Below, piece by piece: positions 1 to 38,117 of a DNA stretch of 64,000 nucleotides. The position numbers and the translations under genes were made by a program. The notes under the pieces are model-generated. The model was not told the origin of the DNA. It did not search any database and saw nothing but the letters and a program-made list of their open reading frames with translations. The stretch spans positions 8,769,662 to 8,833,661 of the forward strand of contig NC_048552.1 of the NCBI RefSeq assembly GCF_902806685.2. Direction: 5' to 3'. The stretch is from Maniola hyperantus. Its lineage: Eukaryota > Arthropoda > Insecta > Lepidoptera > Nymphalidae. The number at the start of each line of letters is the position of its first letter. The stretch's first letter is position 1.

Positions 1-268
1 ATCCAATTATGTATATAGAAATATTAAGATTACGTACATTATGTTTAGTAGGCAGTAATAAAGAGCTTTCTAAAAGTAGAAGAATGAATTACGTAACTTT
101 TACTAGTAGGATAAACCAGGCTAAAAATAAATGAGACAACAGAAGTAAGTATGAGTGTTTGTTATACCAGTTTTGGTAAAGTGTTGAGTGAAAATTTATC
201 ATAGATAGATTTCAGTATAGATAGAAGTTATTATATCTATTGAACGATGATAAAATTACGACCCGCAG

Positions 269-24956
<24,688 letters not shown>

Positions 24957-25740
24957 CCCGCGCTGGCGCTCGCGCTGCTGCCCGCGCTCGTCGACGACAC
25001 GCCGCTGCCGTTGCCCGCACCGCTGCCCGAGCTCTTGAGCCCACCCAAGCGCACTTAATTATTTTTTACGCTAGATGTTTCGACGTAGTGTCGGCGGGCG
25101 AGCGACGCGACTCGAGTCGGCGCGGACGTCCGCGCCGCGCCCTCTCGCGGACGATAGCCTTGCGCGTATGGAGACGTGAGCGTTCATCGGAGTGTTTTAT
25201 ATTCACGTGGCCGAAGCTTGCGAGACGATTTGTTTTGCGACCGATGTTCGCGTTTACCGAGTTTATCTTTTTAGTGAAAATTACTTTCGTCGTTTCGTTA
25301 AGTGTAAGTAACAGTCGGAGAAGATCATTTTAGCGAGCACGCCGTTTTTGTCACTAGTGATGTAAGATATCGGATAAAATTGAGAAACATGAAATGCTTA
25401 TTTTTGTATTCGACAATTGACACTATTCCTGTGTAAATGTTCTAAAACAGATCGCTACGATGATAACTAAGATAAAATGTAAATCGACTGTGGGACATCA
25501 TTTTCCTTCCCCAAAATGGTGTCAAACAGGAGCACTGTAGCGCCGGAGAGCGACGCGGAGTGACGTTATGCTTTGCTGCCGCCGAGTTCTGCTTCCCCTG
25601 CGTCCGCGGCGGCGCGGCGGTGCGCTGCGCCTTGCCGCCTCGCGGGCGCCGCGCTCATTGTATCTCATTGTATTGTATCAAAACGATCAAACACCAGCAT
25701 TATCTAGCATATTATGTAACGATACGTTCGTTTAACACTA
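24957..25740 (+). other. para 3' flank / probable 3' UTR
   Basis: It begins GC-rich (to about 25160) and then becomes AT-rich. Part is presumably 3' UTR, but the poly(A) site cannot be fixed: AATAAA-type signals near 27086 and 27847 are candidates only. Nothing else is recognised. Confidence 0.5.
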
Positions 25741-25913
25741 GAATTCATAATCAAGATAGAGGCTTCTTTAGAGGACTATTCAAATGACATGTGTCATATT
25801 CAACCTATATGGAATCAACATTCATCTAAGTATGGAATGCATTGAGGTTGTGTTGACATATTATGTCGTCTGAATCGTCCTCTGAAGAAGCCCCTATCTT
25901 GACTATGAATTCC
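25741..25913. mobile_element. MITE with AATTCATAGTCAAGATAGGG-type inverted ends
   Basis: The ends AGAATTCATAATCAAGATAG and CTATCTTGACTATGAATTCC pair over about 60 bases. A second member is at 39974-40133. It is non-coding, with a short internal loop. Confidence 0.8.
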
Positions 25914-28470
25914 TGTGTAAAACTATCTACTGCGTATAAACGTGATTGTATTTATTTAAGCCTAAGTAAACGCTTAAAGAAGCAATGGCTACGCCGCCGA
26001 TCATATCAATTTTGTCCGTAATAGTTTATTGATGAATCCGATTTTACACTTCTTAGTTAACCGAAGCAGAGTCGCCATTCAAGGTCGGTCTGCTCGGATA
26101 AAGAAGTTTATAGAGAATTTTTTGCAAAGTCGTCTATGTAAGCTTAGCAATTCAGCAGTGAAATTGGTACCAGAGTTCACTTCCGTCCTAATTCAGTACG
26201 CATCATAGGAATCGAGCCATTTTACGTAATGCGCACCTTCTTCTCGTAGTTAGTGTAATCGCCTTCCCCTGGATTACATTGGCTGCGGCTCCCTTCCGAT
26301 CGCTGCCAGCGGGCTGGCACCGCTTCGTTTGTACACGTCTTGCACGTCATTTTATCAATGTTGAGTGCAATATTGTAACGCCTACCGCGCTGCGGCTGCA
26401 TATCTATTATTGTACCCAATTCAGAACAAGCGTACCGATTGAGCTATCCGAAAGACATGAAATTAGCAATAAGAGATATTATTAAATAACTAAGAAATCG
26501 AACGTCCCTTACCGAGTAAGGTAGATATTATTGAAATATTTTTATTTTTCGATTGACATCTCTCTAGATAATGGAAGTAGCGCAATTGTGAAGTCGATGA
26601 GAGAATGCGATCGCCGCGTCGGATGCCTGCAGCTCTCCGCGCCGGCGACACGATTGATCTGAATTGTGCTCCGTCAGTATTGTCTTTTATAGCACAAGAA
26701 TGTTTATAAATCATTCCATTTTGTAAATTACCTTTGAAAGTGGTAAATTTTCTACTTCTCTGTACATATTCAGAGCTAATGGCCGGTCAGACCCGAATCG
26801 CACGTCGCAATGTCGCATTGTATCGACAGCTCCCATACAGTGAGTAACAAATAAGCTAGAAGCAATAACGTTAACGTATGCTCGAGTTTCGCTTTTTATT
26901 ATGGAATCATGTCACTGAATAGTTGTGTGTTGGTTGTTTTTTCAATTCGTTTTTATAAAATGTGAATATTTGTGGAAGTGCAAGACAATCTAATCGTTGC
27001 AAAATTTTGAAGAGTCGGTGTATTGTAAACTAAGATGAGACGCTTAACGTTTTGCACCTATTTTGCAATAATAATAACGGTTCCAGAAAATAAATATGTA
27101 GATACTTTTATGAAGGATTAGCAGTGCGTGGCGCATGCATCAGCGATCTTCCCCGTCGCCGACGCACGCGTCGCCGCGACCGCACTCCTCGTTCGTTCAG
27201 TTGACAGTCGACAGAGGCGCGACCACACCGCGACACAACAGCGCGCCGTGGCCGTGCTCAAGCAACGGGAGCATGACGGCAGGGAGCGGTTCATTCATCC
27301 CTTTGTTTTAGTGGCCTACTTCAATAGGATAAAAATACCCAAAAACATACGAAATTGATAGATAGGTTAGTTACATCTACCACGTCTATTAGATACAATT
27401 ATTATTGTAATAATCTAATGTACGAGTATGTCGCTAAAGCAAAACATTTTTTAAACAAGTCTAGTGTTTAAAATTTGTGAAAAGTAAGTAGAACAAAAAT
27501 CATTGTCAACAACCTTTTTGTCTAAGTACAGAGAACGAGGCTAAATTTTTAGTTATATTTTTACATAAGTACCTACTATGATTAATGAACCGCACCTTGA
27601 CGCTCGGAAATTATGTTTTTGTTATTACGGAATATACAGTTATTGTTTTGGTATAACCAAAAATTTTATCTACTATTAGGCATATTGGCACAAAAAAGTT
27701 GTGTTTAATTAAGTTTAGACAATAAGTTACGATATCATTGTGTTATTTCTTTAAATAAACTTATGACAAAAAGTGAGTTCAGTTTGCTGAATGAATAGAG
27801 ATTTAATTGAGTATTTATTATATATATATTGTTGAAGTTTGTACAAAATAAATTAAGTAAACGATAAATATAGAACTTGACTGCTTTAACAACTTGTTTT
27901 ATTTTCATTTTGTAACTAAACTAAACTAGTTAGGAATGTGAAATTGCGGTAGGTATATTAAGTATATACCGTATACTATTCAACAATTACTGTAATTATT
28001 AATGTACTGTATTTAAACAACAAATACTTACTGAAAACAACAATTCATATAAGCAGTTTGTAAGCTTTGACCAAAACAAATCAACAATTTTGAGGTTTTC
28101 TTTCTCGATTTGTTGCGATGTCTAGCTCGGAAATGAAATATTTAATAGGTAAAATAACAATAACTATCTTGTTCATAATTATGTACGGAACCTTAAAAGA
28201 GCGAAACCCAACTTGCACTTGGCCGGTTATTTTATTTCCTTATTCTTAACTCGTTTCGATGAACAGGGTATAGAGGGTTAACCTCCTAAGTACAGTAGCC
28301 GGTAGGTACATCGACCTGTAGAAAGAGATTTCGGCTTCGCAGAACTCTCTGTCACTCATACCTAGATATGAATTTTTGTCGATTTCAACAACAGAGACAA
28401 CGCTCTACGAAACCGCTATCTCTTTCTAACTATTACTGCACCTATAAGTACTCCTATGTCAAACCATTAT
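25914..28470 (+). other. intergenic region between para and the satellite
   Basis: No gene recognised. It contains a GC-rich patch (27120-27290, short open frame without known domain). A possible MITE remnant lies near 26775-26840 (CACGTCGCAATGTCGCATTG). A degraded repeat with GTACGGAACC...GCACTTGGCCGG lies at 28185-28230. A weak inverted repeat lies near 28300-28435. Confidence 0.5.
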
Positions 28471-28474
28471 CCTA

Positions 28475-28764
28475 ATCCTAATAATATTATAAATGCGTGG
28501 ATGCTTGGATAATGTTTGGATATTGGATGTTTGGATGTTTATTACTCAACCACGCAAAAAACCGGCTGAACGAATTTGGATGAAATTTGGTATGGAGATA
28601 TATTAGGGGACGATTAGGTATACCCTGGATTAACACATAAGCTACTTTTTATCCCGGAAAATCAAAGAGTTCTCGCTAAAACGTAGTGATTATATACTCT
28701 TTGGTTCTCGCGGGATTTTGAAAAACGTAAATCCACGCGGACGAAGTCGTGGGCATCAGCTAGT
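28475..28764 (-). repeat. dispersed lepidopteran repeat, family B (minus)
   Basis: It runs from AATATTATAAATGCGTGG to CGGACGAAGTCGTGGGCATC plus AGCTAGT. Other copies lie at 49865-50073 (-), 55516-55738 (-), 62486-62718 (+) and 62719-63030 (+). Family unassigned. Confidence 0.8.
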
Positions 28765-28771
28765 AAGGATA

Positions 28772-29204
28772 TATATCTAGGGCCCTCTTTCCCACTGCGC
28801 ACGTGCCCAGGGCCCACGATTGATAGGGGCCCACTAATCCCTGCCAGATCACCATACTATAACCAACCGACCGATGTTTTATTACCAAAAAACATATTTA
28901 TTTCGATAAAATCAAAGGTCAAAAAGGTCCTCTCAAACCAACGACGATAGAGATTGTTAACTAGTCAAGACTGAGTTTGACTTATTTTACCTATCAAACA
29001 ATAAATTTAAAAAGGAATTAAGAAACTATCATCGTAAAACAAAAAAAAAGTAGCTAACATCTAAATATGCATGCAATCATACACTCCCATTTACACACAC
29101 ACACACATGCACACACGCTCACACATACTCATAAGCACACACTCACACACGCATACACACTCACATACAATCATACACACACTGTTGTAATTTTATTTTA
29201 TTAT
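28772..29204. repeat. decayed repeat with GTGCCCAGGGCC and (CA)n tract
   Basis: AGGGCCC and GTGCCCAGGGCC words sit at about 28782-28820, and an ACAC-rich low-complexity tract at 29093-29182. A matching GTGCCCAGGGCC word lies at about 36202, beyond the satellite, with an inverted AGGGCC-type end near 36237. The array may have landed inside an older element. Confidence 0.45.
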
Positions 29205-32200
29205 ATAATATAATAATATATATAGCTCAATTACCACTCACTCACTCACTCACTGACTCATTGACATAATTGTTCTCCTAGAAAGAGATAGAAAATGATA
29301 TAATAATGTATGGGAGATATGTTCAGAAGTGGGATTCGAGTAGGGAAAAATTATGACATTTCAGAAAAACAAGATGGCGGCCGACCTGACTTTTGTAACT
29401 TTTTTGTTTTCCAACCGATTTTGTTTAAACTTGCAGCTCTTGTAGATGTTAGTAAACGATTTTTAGAAAATGTAAAAAAAAATGGAAAAACAAGATGGCG
29501 GCCGAGATTTTCAAAAAATTCCCTCCTGTAAAATTTTGTATGAAACTTTTTTTTTTCACTAATACTTTCGTATAGAAGACAAAGATTCCTTTAGGGCAAC
29601 ATATGGAGGGAGCTGATGATTGAGGATTTCGGAGGCGGGTGAAGGGCACGCTCAAGGTATTGAAGATAGGTGGGAGGTGCTTGACCAAATGTCATTCGAA
29701 ACCTCATCCAATTGCCAAAAATTTGATTTTTTTTTTAAAATTCCGAAAAAAAGATGGCCGCCATACAAATTTCGTTGGCGTCCATCTCGGAGGGTATCAA
29801 AGATGGAAGAGTGGTTTCTTGGCAAAAGATGATCAGGATCAAAAGGTCTACTCGATGGATTGAAAAAAAATTCAAAATGGCGGAATTTTTTTTTTCATAC
29901 AAAATTTATGACTTTTTTAAAATTGTTCAAAATGGCGATTATAGACCTCGAGAGCTGCTTTAGCAGCTCGAGCAGCGAGCAAAATACTAGTTATACTATA
30001 TATAGCTCAATTACCACTCACTCACTGATTGACATAATTGTTCTCCTAGAAAGAGATAGAAAATGATATAATAATGTATGGGAGATATGTTCAGAAGTGG
30101 GATTCGAGTAGGGAAAAATTATGACATTTCAGAAAAACAAGATGGCGGCCGACCTGACTTTTGTAACTTTTTTGTTTTCCAACCGATTTCGTTTAAACTT
30201 GCAGTTATTTTAGATGTTAGCAAACGATTTTTAGAAAAAGTGTAAAAAATTGGAAAAACAAGATGGCGGCCGAGATATTCCCAAAATTTTCTCCTGTAAA
30301 ATTTTGTATGAAACTTTTTTTTTTCACTAATACTTTCGTATGAAAGACAAGAAATCATTTTGAAAAAAACATGGAGAGAGCTGATGATTGAGGATTTCGG
30401 AGACGGGTGAAGGGCACGCTTAGGGTATTGAAGATAGGTGGGAGGTGCTCGACCAAATGTCATTCGAAACCCGATCCAATTGCCAAAAATTTGAAAAAAA
30501 ATTCAAAATTCCAAAAAAAAGATGGCCGCCATACAAATTTCATCGGCGTCCATCTCGGAGGGTATGACAGATGGAAGAGTGGTTTCTTGGCAAAAGATGA
30601 TCAGGATCCAAAGGTCTATTCGATGATTTGAAAAAAAATTCAAAATGGCGGAATTTATTTTTTCATACAAAAATTTTTATTATTCAAAATGGCCATTATA
30701 GACCTCGAGAGCTGCTTTAGCAGCTCGAGCAGCGAGCAAAATACTAGTTATACTATATATAGCTCAATTACCACTCACTCACTCACTGATTGACATAATT
30801 GTTCTCCTAGAAAGAGATAGAAAATGATATAATAATGTATGGGAGATATGTTCAGAAGTGGGATTCGAGTAGGGAAAAATTATGACATTTCAGAAAAACA
30901 AGATGGCGGCCGACCTGACTTTTGTAACTTTTTTGTTTTCCAACCGATTTTGTTACAACTTGCAACAATTGAAGATGTTAGCAAACGATTTTTAGAAAAA
31001 GTGTAAAAAATTGGAAAAACAAGATGGCGGCCGAGATTTTCAAAAAATTTCCTCCTGTAAAATTTTGTATGAAACTTTTTTTTTTCAATCACGGTTTCAT
31101 ATAGAAGACAAAGATTCCTTTAGGGCAACATATGGAGGGAGCTGATGATTGAGGATTTCGGAGACGGGTGAAGGGCACGCTTAGGGTATTGAAGATAGGT
31201 GGGAGGTGCTCAAGCAAATGTCATTCGAAACGTCATCCAATTGCCAAAAATTTGAAAAAAAATTCAAAATTCCGAAAAAAAGATGGCCGCCATACAAATT
31301 TCATCGGCGTCCATCTCGGAGAGTATGAAAGATGGAAGAGTGGTTTCTTGGCAAGAGATGATCAGGATCCGAAGGTCTACTCGATGGATGGAAAAAAAAT
31401 TCAAAATGGCGGATTTTTTTTTTTCATACAAATTTTTTTTTTATTCAAAATGGCGATTATAGACCTCGAGAGCTGCTTTAGCAGCTCGAGCAGCGAGCAA
31501 AATACTAGTTATACTATATATAGCTCAATTACCACTCACTCACTGATTGACATAATTGTTCTCCTAGAAAGAGATAGAAAATGATATAATAATGTATGGG
31601 AGATATGTTCAGAAGTGGGATTCGACTAGGGAAAAATTATGACATTTCAGAAAAACAAGATGGCGGCCGACCTGACTTTTGTAACTTTTTTGTTTTCCAA
31701 CCGATTTTGTTTAAACTTGCAGTTATTTTAGATATTAGCAAACGATTTTTAGAAAAAGTGAAAAAAATTGGAAAAACAAGATGGCGGCCGAGATTTTCAA
31801 AAAATTCCCTCCTGTAAAATTTTGTATGAAACTTTTTTTTTTCACTTATGGTTTCATATAGAAGACAAAGATTGCTTTAGGGCAACATATGGAGGGAGCT
31901 GATGATTGAGGATTTCGGAGACGGGTGAAGGGCACGCTCGAGGTATTGAAGATAGGTGGGAGGTGCTCGACCAAATGTCATTCGAAACCTCATCCAATTG
32001 CCAAAAATTTAAAAAAAAATTCAAAATTCCGAAAAAAAGATGGCCGCCATACAAATTTCATCGGCGTCCATCTCGGAGGGTACGAAAGATGGAAGAGTGG
32101 TTTCTTGGCAAGAGATGATCAGGATCCGAAGGTCTACTCGATGGATTGAAAAAAAATTCAAAATGGCGGAATTTTTTTTTTTCATACAAAATTTTTTATT

Positions 32201-35200
32201 ATTCAAAATGACGATTATAGACCTCGAGAGCTGCTTTAGCAGCTCGAGCAGCGAGCAAAATACTAGTTATACTATATATAGCTCAATTACCACTCACTCA
32301 CTCACTCACTGACTGACTCATTGACATAATTGTTCTCCTAGAAAGAGACAGAAAATGATATAATAATGTATGGGAGATATGTTCAGAAGTGGGATTCGAG
32401 TAGGGAAAAATTATGACATTTCAGAAAAACAAGATGGCGGCCGACCTGACTTTTGTAACTTTTTTGTTTTCCAACCGATTTTGTTACAACTTGCAACAAT
32501 TGAAGATATTAGTAAACAATTTTTAGAAAAAGTGAAAAAAATTGGAAAAACAAAATGGCGGCCGAGATTTTCAAAAAATTTTCTCCTGTAAAATTTAGTA
32601 TGAAACTTTTTTTTTTCACTAATACTTTCATATAGAAGACAAAGATTCCTTTAGGGCAACACATGGAGGGAGCTGATGATTGAGGATTTCGGAGACGGGT
32701 GAAGGGCACGCTCGAGGTATTGAAGATAGGTGGGAGGTGCTCGAGCAAATGTCATTCGAAACCTCATCCAATTGCCAAAAATTTGAAAAAAAATTTAGAA
32801 TTGTGAAAAAAAGATGGCCGCCATACAAATTTCATCGGCGTCCATCTCGGAGGGTATGAAAGATGGAAGAGTGGTTTCTTGGCAAGAGATGATCAGGATC
32901 CGAAGGTCTACTCGATGGATGGAAAAAAAATTCAAAATGGCGGAATTTATTTTTTCATACAAAATTTTTTATTATTCAAAATGGCCATTATAGACCTCGA
33001 GAGCTGCTTTAGCAGCTCGAGCAGCGAGCAAAATACTAGTTATTATACTATATATAGCTCAATTACCACTCACTCACTCACTCACTGACTCATTGACATA
33101 ATTGTTCTCCTAGAAAGAGATAGAAAATGATATAATAATGTATGGGAGATATGTTCAGAAGTGGGATTCGAGTAGGGAAAAATTATGACATTTCAGAAAA
33201 ACAAGATGGCGGCCGACCTGACTTTTGTAACTTTTTTGTTTTCCAACCGATTTTGTTACAACTTGCAACTATTGAAGATATTAGTAAACATGTTTTAGAA
33301 AAAGTGTAAAAAATTGGAAAAACAAGATGGCGGCCGAGATTTTCAAAAAATTTCCTCCTGTAAAATTTTGTATGAAACTTTTTTTTTTCAATCACGGTTT
33401 CATATAGAAGACAAAGATTCCTTTAGGGCAACATATGGAGGGAGCTGATGATTGAGGATTTCGGAGACGGGTGAAGGGCACGCTCAAGGTATTGAAGATA
33501 GGTGGGAGGTGCTCGACCAAATGTCATTCGAAACCTCATCCAATTGCCAAAAATTTGAAAAAAAATTTAAAATTCCGAAAAAAAGATGGCCGCCATACAA
33601 ATTTCATCGGCGTCCATCTCGGAGGGTACGAAAGATGGAAGAGTGGTTTCTTGGCAAAAGATGATCAGGATTCAAAGGTCTATTCGATGACTTGAAAAAA
33701 AATTCAAAATGGCGGAATTTTTTTTTTCATAGAAAATGTATGACTTTTTTAAAATTGTTCAAAGGGCCATTATAGACCTCGAGAGCTGCTTTAGCAGCTC
33801 GAGCAGCGAGCAAAATACTAGTTATTATACTATATATAGCTCAATTACCACTCACTCACTGACTGACTCATTGACATAATTGTTCTCCTAGAAAGAGACA
33901 GAAAATGATATTATAATGTATGGGAGATATGTTCAGAAGTGGGATTCGAGTAGGGAAAAATTATGACATTTCAGAAAAACAAGATGGCGGCCGACCTGAC
34001 TTTTGTAACTTTTTTGTTTTCCAACCGATTTTGTTACAACTTGCAGCTCTTGTAGATGTTAGTAAACGATTTTTAGAAAATGTAAAAAAAATTGGAAAAA
34101 CAAGATGGCGGCCGAGATTTTCAAAAAATTTCCTCCTGTAAAATTTTGTATGAAACTTTTTTTTTTCACTAATACTTTCGTACAGAAGACAATGATTCCT
34201 TAAGGGCAACATATGGAGGGAGCTGATGATTGAGGATTTCGGAGGCGGGTGAAGGGCACGCTCAAGGTATTGAAGATAGGTGGGAGGTGCTCGACCAAAT
34301 GTCATTCGAAACGTCATCCAATTGCCAAAAATTTGAAAAAAAATTCAAAATTCCGAAAAAAAGATGGCCGCCATACAAATTTCATCGGCGTCCATCTCGG
34401 AGGGTATGAAAGATGGAAAAGTGGTTTCTTGGCAAGAGATGATCAGGGTCCAAAGGTCTACTCGATGGATGGAAAAAAAATTCAAAATGGCGGAATTTTT
34501 TTTTCATACAAAAAATTTTATTATTCAAAATGGCCATTATAGACCTCGAGAGCTGCTTTAGCAGCTCGAGCAGCGAGCAAAATACTAGTTATTATACTAT
34601 ATATAGCTCAATTACCACTCACTCACTCACTGATTGACATAATTGTTCTCCTAGAAAGAGATAGAAAATGATATAATAATGTATGGGAGATATGTTCAGA
34701 AGTGGGATTCGAGTAGGGAAAAATTATGACATTTCAGAAAAACAAGATGGCGGCCGACCTGACTTTTGTAACTTTTTTGTTTTCCAACCGATTTTGTTTA
34801 AACTTGCAGCACTTGTAGATGTTAGTAAACGATTTTTAGAAAATGTAAAAAAAATTGGAAAAACAAGATGGCGGCCGAGATTTTCAAAAAATTCCCTCCT
34901 GTAAAATTTTGTATGAAACTTTTTTTTTTCACTTATGGTTTCATATAGAAGACAAAGATTCCTTTATGACCAAATGTCATTCGAAACCTCATCCAATTGC
35001 CAAAAATTTGGAAAAAAATTCAAAATTCCGAAAAAAAGATGGCCGCCATACAAATTTCATCGGCGTCCATCTCGGAGGGTATGAAAGATGGAAGAGTGGT
35101 TTCTTGGCAAAAGATGATCAGGATCTGAAGGTCTATTTGATGACTTGAAAAAAAATTCAAAATGGCGGAATTTATTTTTTCCGCCGACTCACTCATTGAC

Positions 35201-35915
35201 ATAATTGTTCTCCTAGAAAGAGACAGAAAATGATATAATAATGTATGGGAGATATGTTCAGGAGTGGGATTCGAGTAGGGAAAAATTATGACATTTCAGA
35301 AAAACAAGATGGCGGCCGACCTGACGTTTGTAACTTTTTTGTTTTCCAACCGATTTTGTTACAACTTGCAACAATTGAAGATATTAGTAAACAATTTTTA
35401 GAAAAGGTGAAAAAAATTGGAAAAACAAGATGGCGGCCGAGATTTTCAAAAAATTCCCTCCTGTAAAATTTTGTATGAAACTTTTTTTTTTCACTTATGG
35501 TTTCATATAGAAGACAAAGATTCCTTTAGGGCAACATATGTAGAGAGCTGATGATTGAGGATTTCGGAGACGGGTGAAGGGCACGCTCGAGGTATCGAAG
35601 ATAGGTGGGAGGTGCTCGACCAAATGTCATTCGAAACCTCATCCAATTGCCAAAAATTTGAAAAAAAATTCAAAATTCCGAAAAAAAGATGGCCGCCATA
35701 CAAATTTCATCAGCGTCCATCTCGGAGGGTATGAAAGATGGAAGAGTGGTTTCTTGGCAAAAGATGATCAGGATCCAAAGGTCTATTCGATGACTTGAAA
35801 AAAAAATTCAAAATGGCGGCATTTATCTTTTCATACAAAATTTTTTATTATTCAAAATGGCGATTATAGACCTCGAGAGCTGCTTTAGCAGCTCGAGCAG
35901 CGAGCAAAATACTAG
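29205..35915 (+). repeat. tandem array of nine Helitron-like units of about 765 bp
   Basis: The landmark ATGGGAGATATGTTCAGAAG occurs at 29310, 30078, 30839, 31596, 32370, 33142, 33920, 34683 and 35245, a spacing of 757-778 except the last (562). Full units end in the palindrome GAGCTGCTTTAGCAGCTC, about 14-17 bases, then CTAG (ends at 29990, 30747, 31508, 32266, 33039, 33821, 34588, 35915). A hairpin followed by CTRR is the known Helitron 3' terminus. Each unit carries two CAAGATGGCGGCCGA copies, one AAGATGGCCGCCAT and two CAAAATGGC copies. No replicase/helicase ORF is present, so it is non-autonomous. Confidence 0.85.
34589..35195 (+). repeat. internally deleted unit 8 of the satellite
   Basis: Compared with its neighbours this unit lacks about 110 bases near 34966 (CCTTTATGACCAAATG junction). 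Near 35181 it also lacks the hairpin, CTAG end and the head of the next unit, where a TTTTTTCCGCCGACTCACTC junction appears. Confidence 0.8.
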
Positions 35916-37913
35916 TTATTGTATATACCTACATTTATTCTAACTCTATTCTGTTAAAATAGTTTAATTATAATTTTAAGTAATCTCTTTTGGCCTTCTG
36001 TTATACCTAGATTTAAATTTAAATAATAATTATGTATTTACGCTGTTGATTACTTTCAAATAAACAAAATAAATAAAAAATAAAAAAAGACTGACTTATA
36101 TCCGACACTAGGCGGCTGCTGGACTATTATCTACTTTCTTTGCCAATTCTAAGAAAATAGTACCTACTCTGTCAATATCATAGGGGCCTCATTATTCTAA
36201 TGTGCCCAGGGCCTCCAATAGGTTAAGGACGGCCCTGTATATATCTCAACTTAGTATTTATCTACATACAAAATGAAACTTCGTTCTCTATTTTTATTTT
36301 GGTTTTATTTATTTATATATTTTATTATTATAATAACGTTACACGGAGATTGTCATAACATACGATCGTCTTACTACAAAAAAAAATGAAAATCATTATC
36401 CATTTCGTCTTTATTCACTTGTAAAATTTTTGAGACATGATCATTTTTGTGTCCAGTGCAGTGTCTGCAAAGACAAAAATGATGTGATTTGCGTTAGGTC
36501 CGTTATTCACCCATGCGGAGATGGGCGGAGTCTGCTGAACACAGTGTTACTCCGCTTCGCTTAAACTGGATACCGGGCCTTATCGAACGCCGGCGCGTTC
36601 GATGTGTATCATACTTTATTGCTCATAAAAAATATTTTTTTAAACTATTTTAATAACCGCGACAGGTTGCGACGGCAATCGGAGAAACGAGTTGACGGGC
36701 GACTAGTCGATCGTGCGTATAGGCTCTTATACGCGAATAAAGAAGTTTCATTTAAAAAAATAGTCTCTACTGAAGTTATCTTATCAAGAACAAGACAAAA
36801 GAACAAAACAAAATCTTTTTACTTTGCCGATTATTTATATATAATAACCAAAACAAAAGTTTTCTTTTCTTGTGTTCCAAAAATGAATTTAGACCTTATC
36901 TGCACATCCTAGAGTTCATGATAAAATTTTAAAAAAGCATACGTTAGATAGTAATAAACATAGCAAAGTATACGAACCAATGAACATTCATTATGCTTTA
37001 TTAGACCTCGTAGGAGAAGGCGCCAGCGCGTCCCTGCATCAAACAATATTTATTATCTAGAGAACTGTCTATCTGATTGAAGGGTAGCCCCCCTTCAACG
37101 GGGACGGCTCCAGAGATAGCTGCGCAGTGCGGGAGGGCTGACGGCGACTCGGGCATAGAGTCGAAGCAAATCACAGCGACTCGAAGCGAATCCATACATG
37201 GTAACCTACCTCTACTTCCACAATGTAATGTATAAAAACGTCTTTTCGTAAAGCGAATCTAAAGTTATTGTTGAAATATTGAAATAAGTAGTATATTTTC
37301 AGAAGATTACTTAGGTATTTAGTTTAAAACTTAAGGAAATTTACAGGATCGAGGAAGTGGGTTAATATGACGTAGTAGTGTTATAAAATAACATACAATT
37401 TTCGATGTTAGGTACTATTTTTATTTCCGTCTTAATTCTTAAGACACCTTATGTGTCTTTACCGCGACACACATACAAGATGCCCTTAATTACATAATCG
37501 TGAATTAGAGTATAAATATTTATACAGCATCTAAATATGTACAACGTCTGTTCGTGTCGACTATCGTCACCCGCGCACACCGAGGCGGCTTGCAGAACTG
37601 CCACAGTCGTGCCGCGCGACGGTGTAACGGAGGACAGCCTACTCTAAACATAGTTCACTAAGTGAACACACACCAAGCTTCGCATTAGTACAATTTACCA
37701 CGTTTACTGGCAGTGCAACGACTTATGCACAATCCGTACCGACTAAAATGACAATCCAATGCAGATATGTTGTAGTGCTAGAAGTACCTACTGTACAATC
37801 AAGCAGAGGTTCCGCGGTATCACTTCCAAATCAGATTATGCGTGAAAGTATAGCTATTAATATAGCTAATATAAATATATTTAGAATTTGTCAAACATAT
37901 TCTTAATCAAACT
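35916..37913. other. gene-free AT-rich DNA with repeat remnants
   Basis: No gene recognised. It contains the right part of the GTGCCCAGGGCC repeat (36095-36245). A one-ended remnant of the CAGGT..GACGGCAATCGG MITE family (about 36658-36690; intact copy at 47158-47276) is present. There is a GC-rich stretch at 37555-37640. The short open frames have no recognisable domains. Confidence 0.5.
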
Positions 37914-38117
37914 TCAGGGAGATCGCCCACCGATAACAGTAGCAATACATCGCGCAGTAGGTCGCGTTACAGGAGCGATGCGTCGCGTCGTCGCCAGTCT
38001 GTGTGTAGTGTGTACCCATACCTGCGAATCTGTATCGCTACTGTCGCGATTCAGATTCAGAATCGCGTTCATGATACGCGCGGTTGTATCGCTACAAAAC
38101 TCATCGTGGGCGATGTC
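37914..38117. mobile_element. MITE with ATCGCCCAC inverted ends
   Basis: The left end GAGATCGCCCACCGATAAC and the right end ATCGTGGGCGATGTCA pair, as do GTAGCAATACATCGCGC and GCGCGGTTGTATCGCTAC just inside. The interior is GC-rich, unlike the flanks. Confidence 0.7.

Noticed and set aside
27128..27358. Possible small gene in the GC-rich patch downstream of para
   Set aside because: No recognisable domain, no splice or promoter context, and the frame is best explained by GC content.
29310..35466. Repeated open frames of about 70 residues in the satellite (MGDMFRSGIR..., MKGTL..., and antisense frames)
   Set aside because: They recur only because the DNA repeats. They appear in several frames and on both strands, show no domain, and vary in length between units.
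29205..35915. CRISPR array or bacterial-type repeat array
   Set aside because: Units are long, lack spacers, and lie in a eukaryotic genome with Helitron-like ends.
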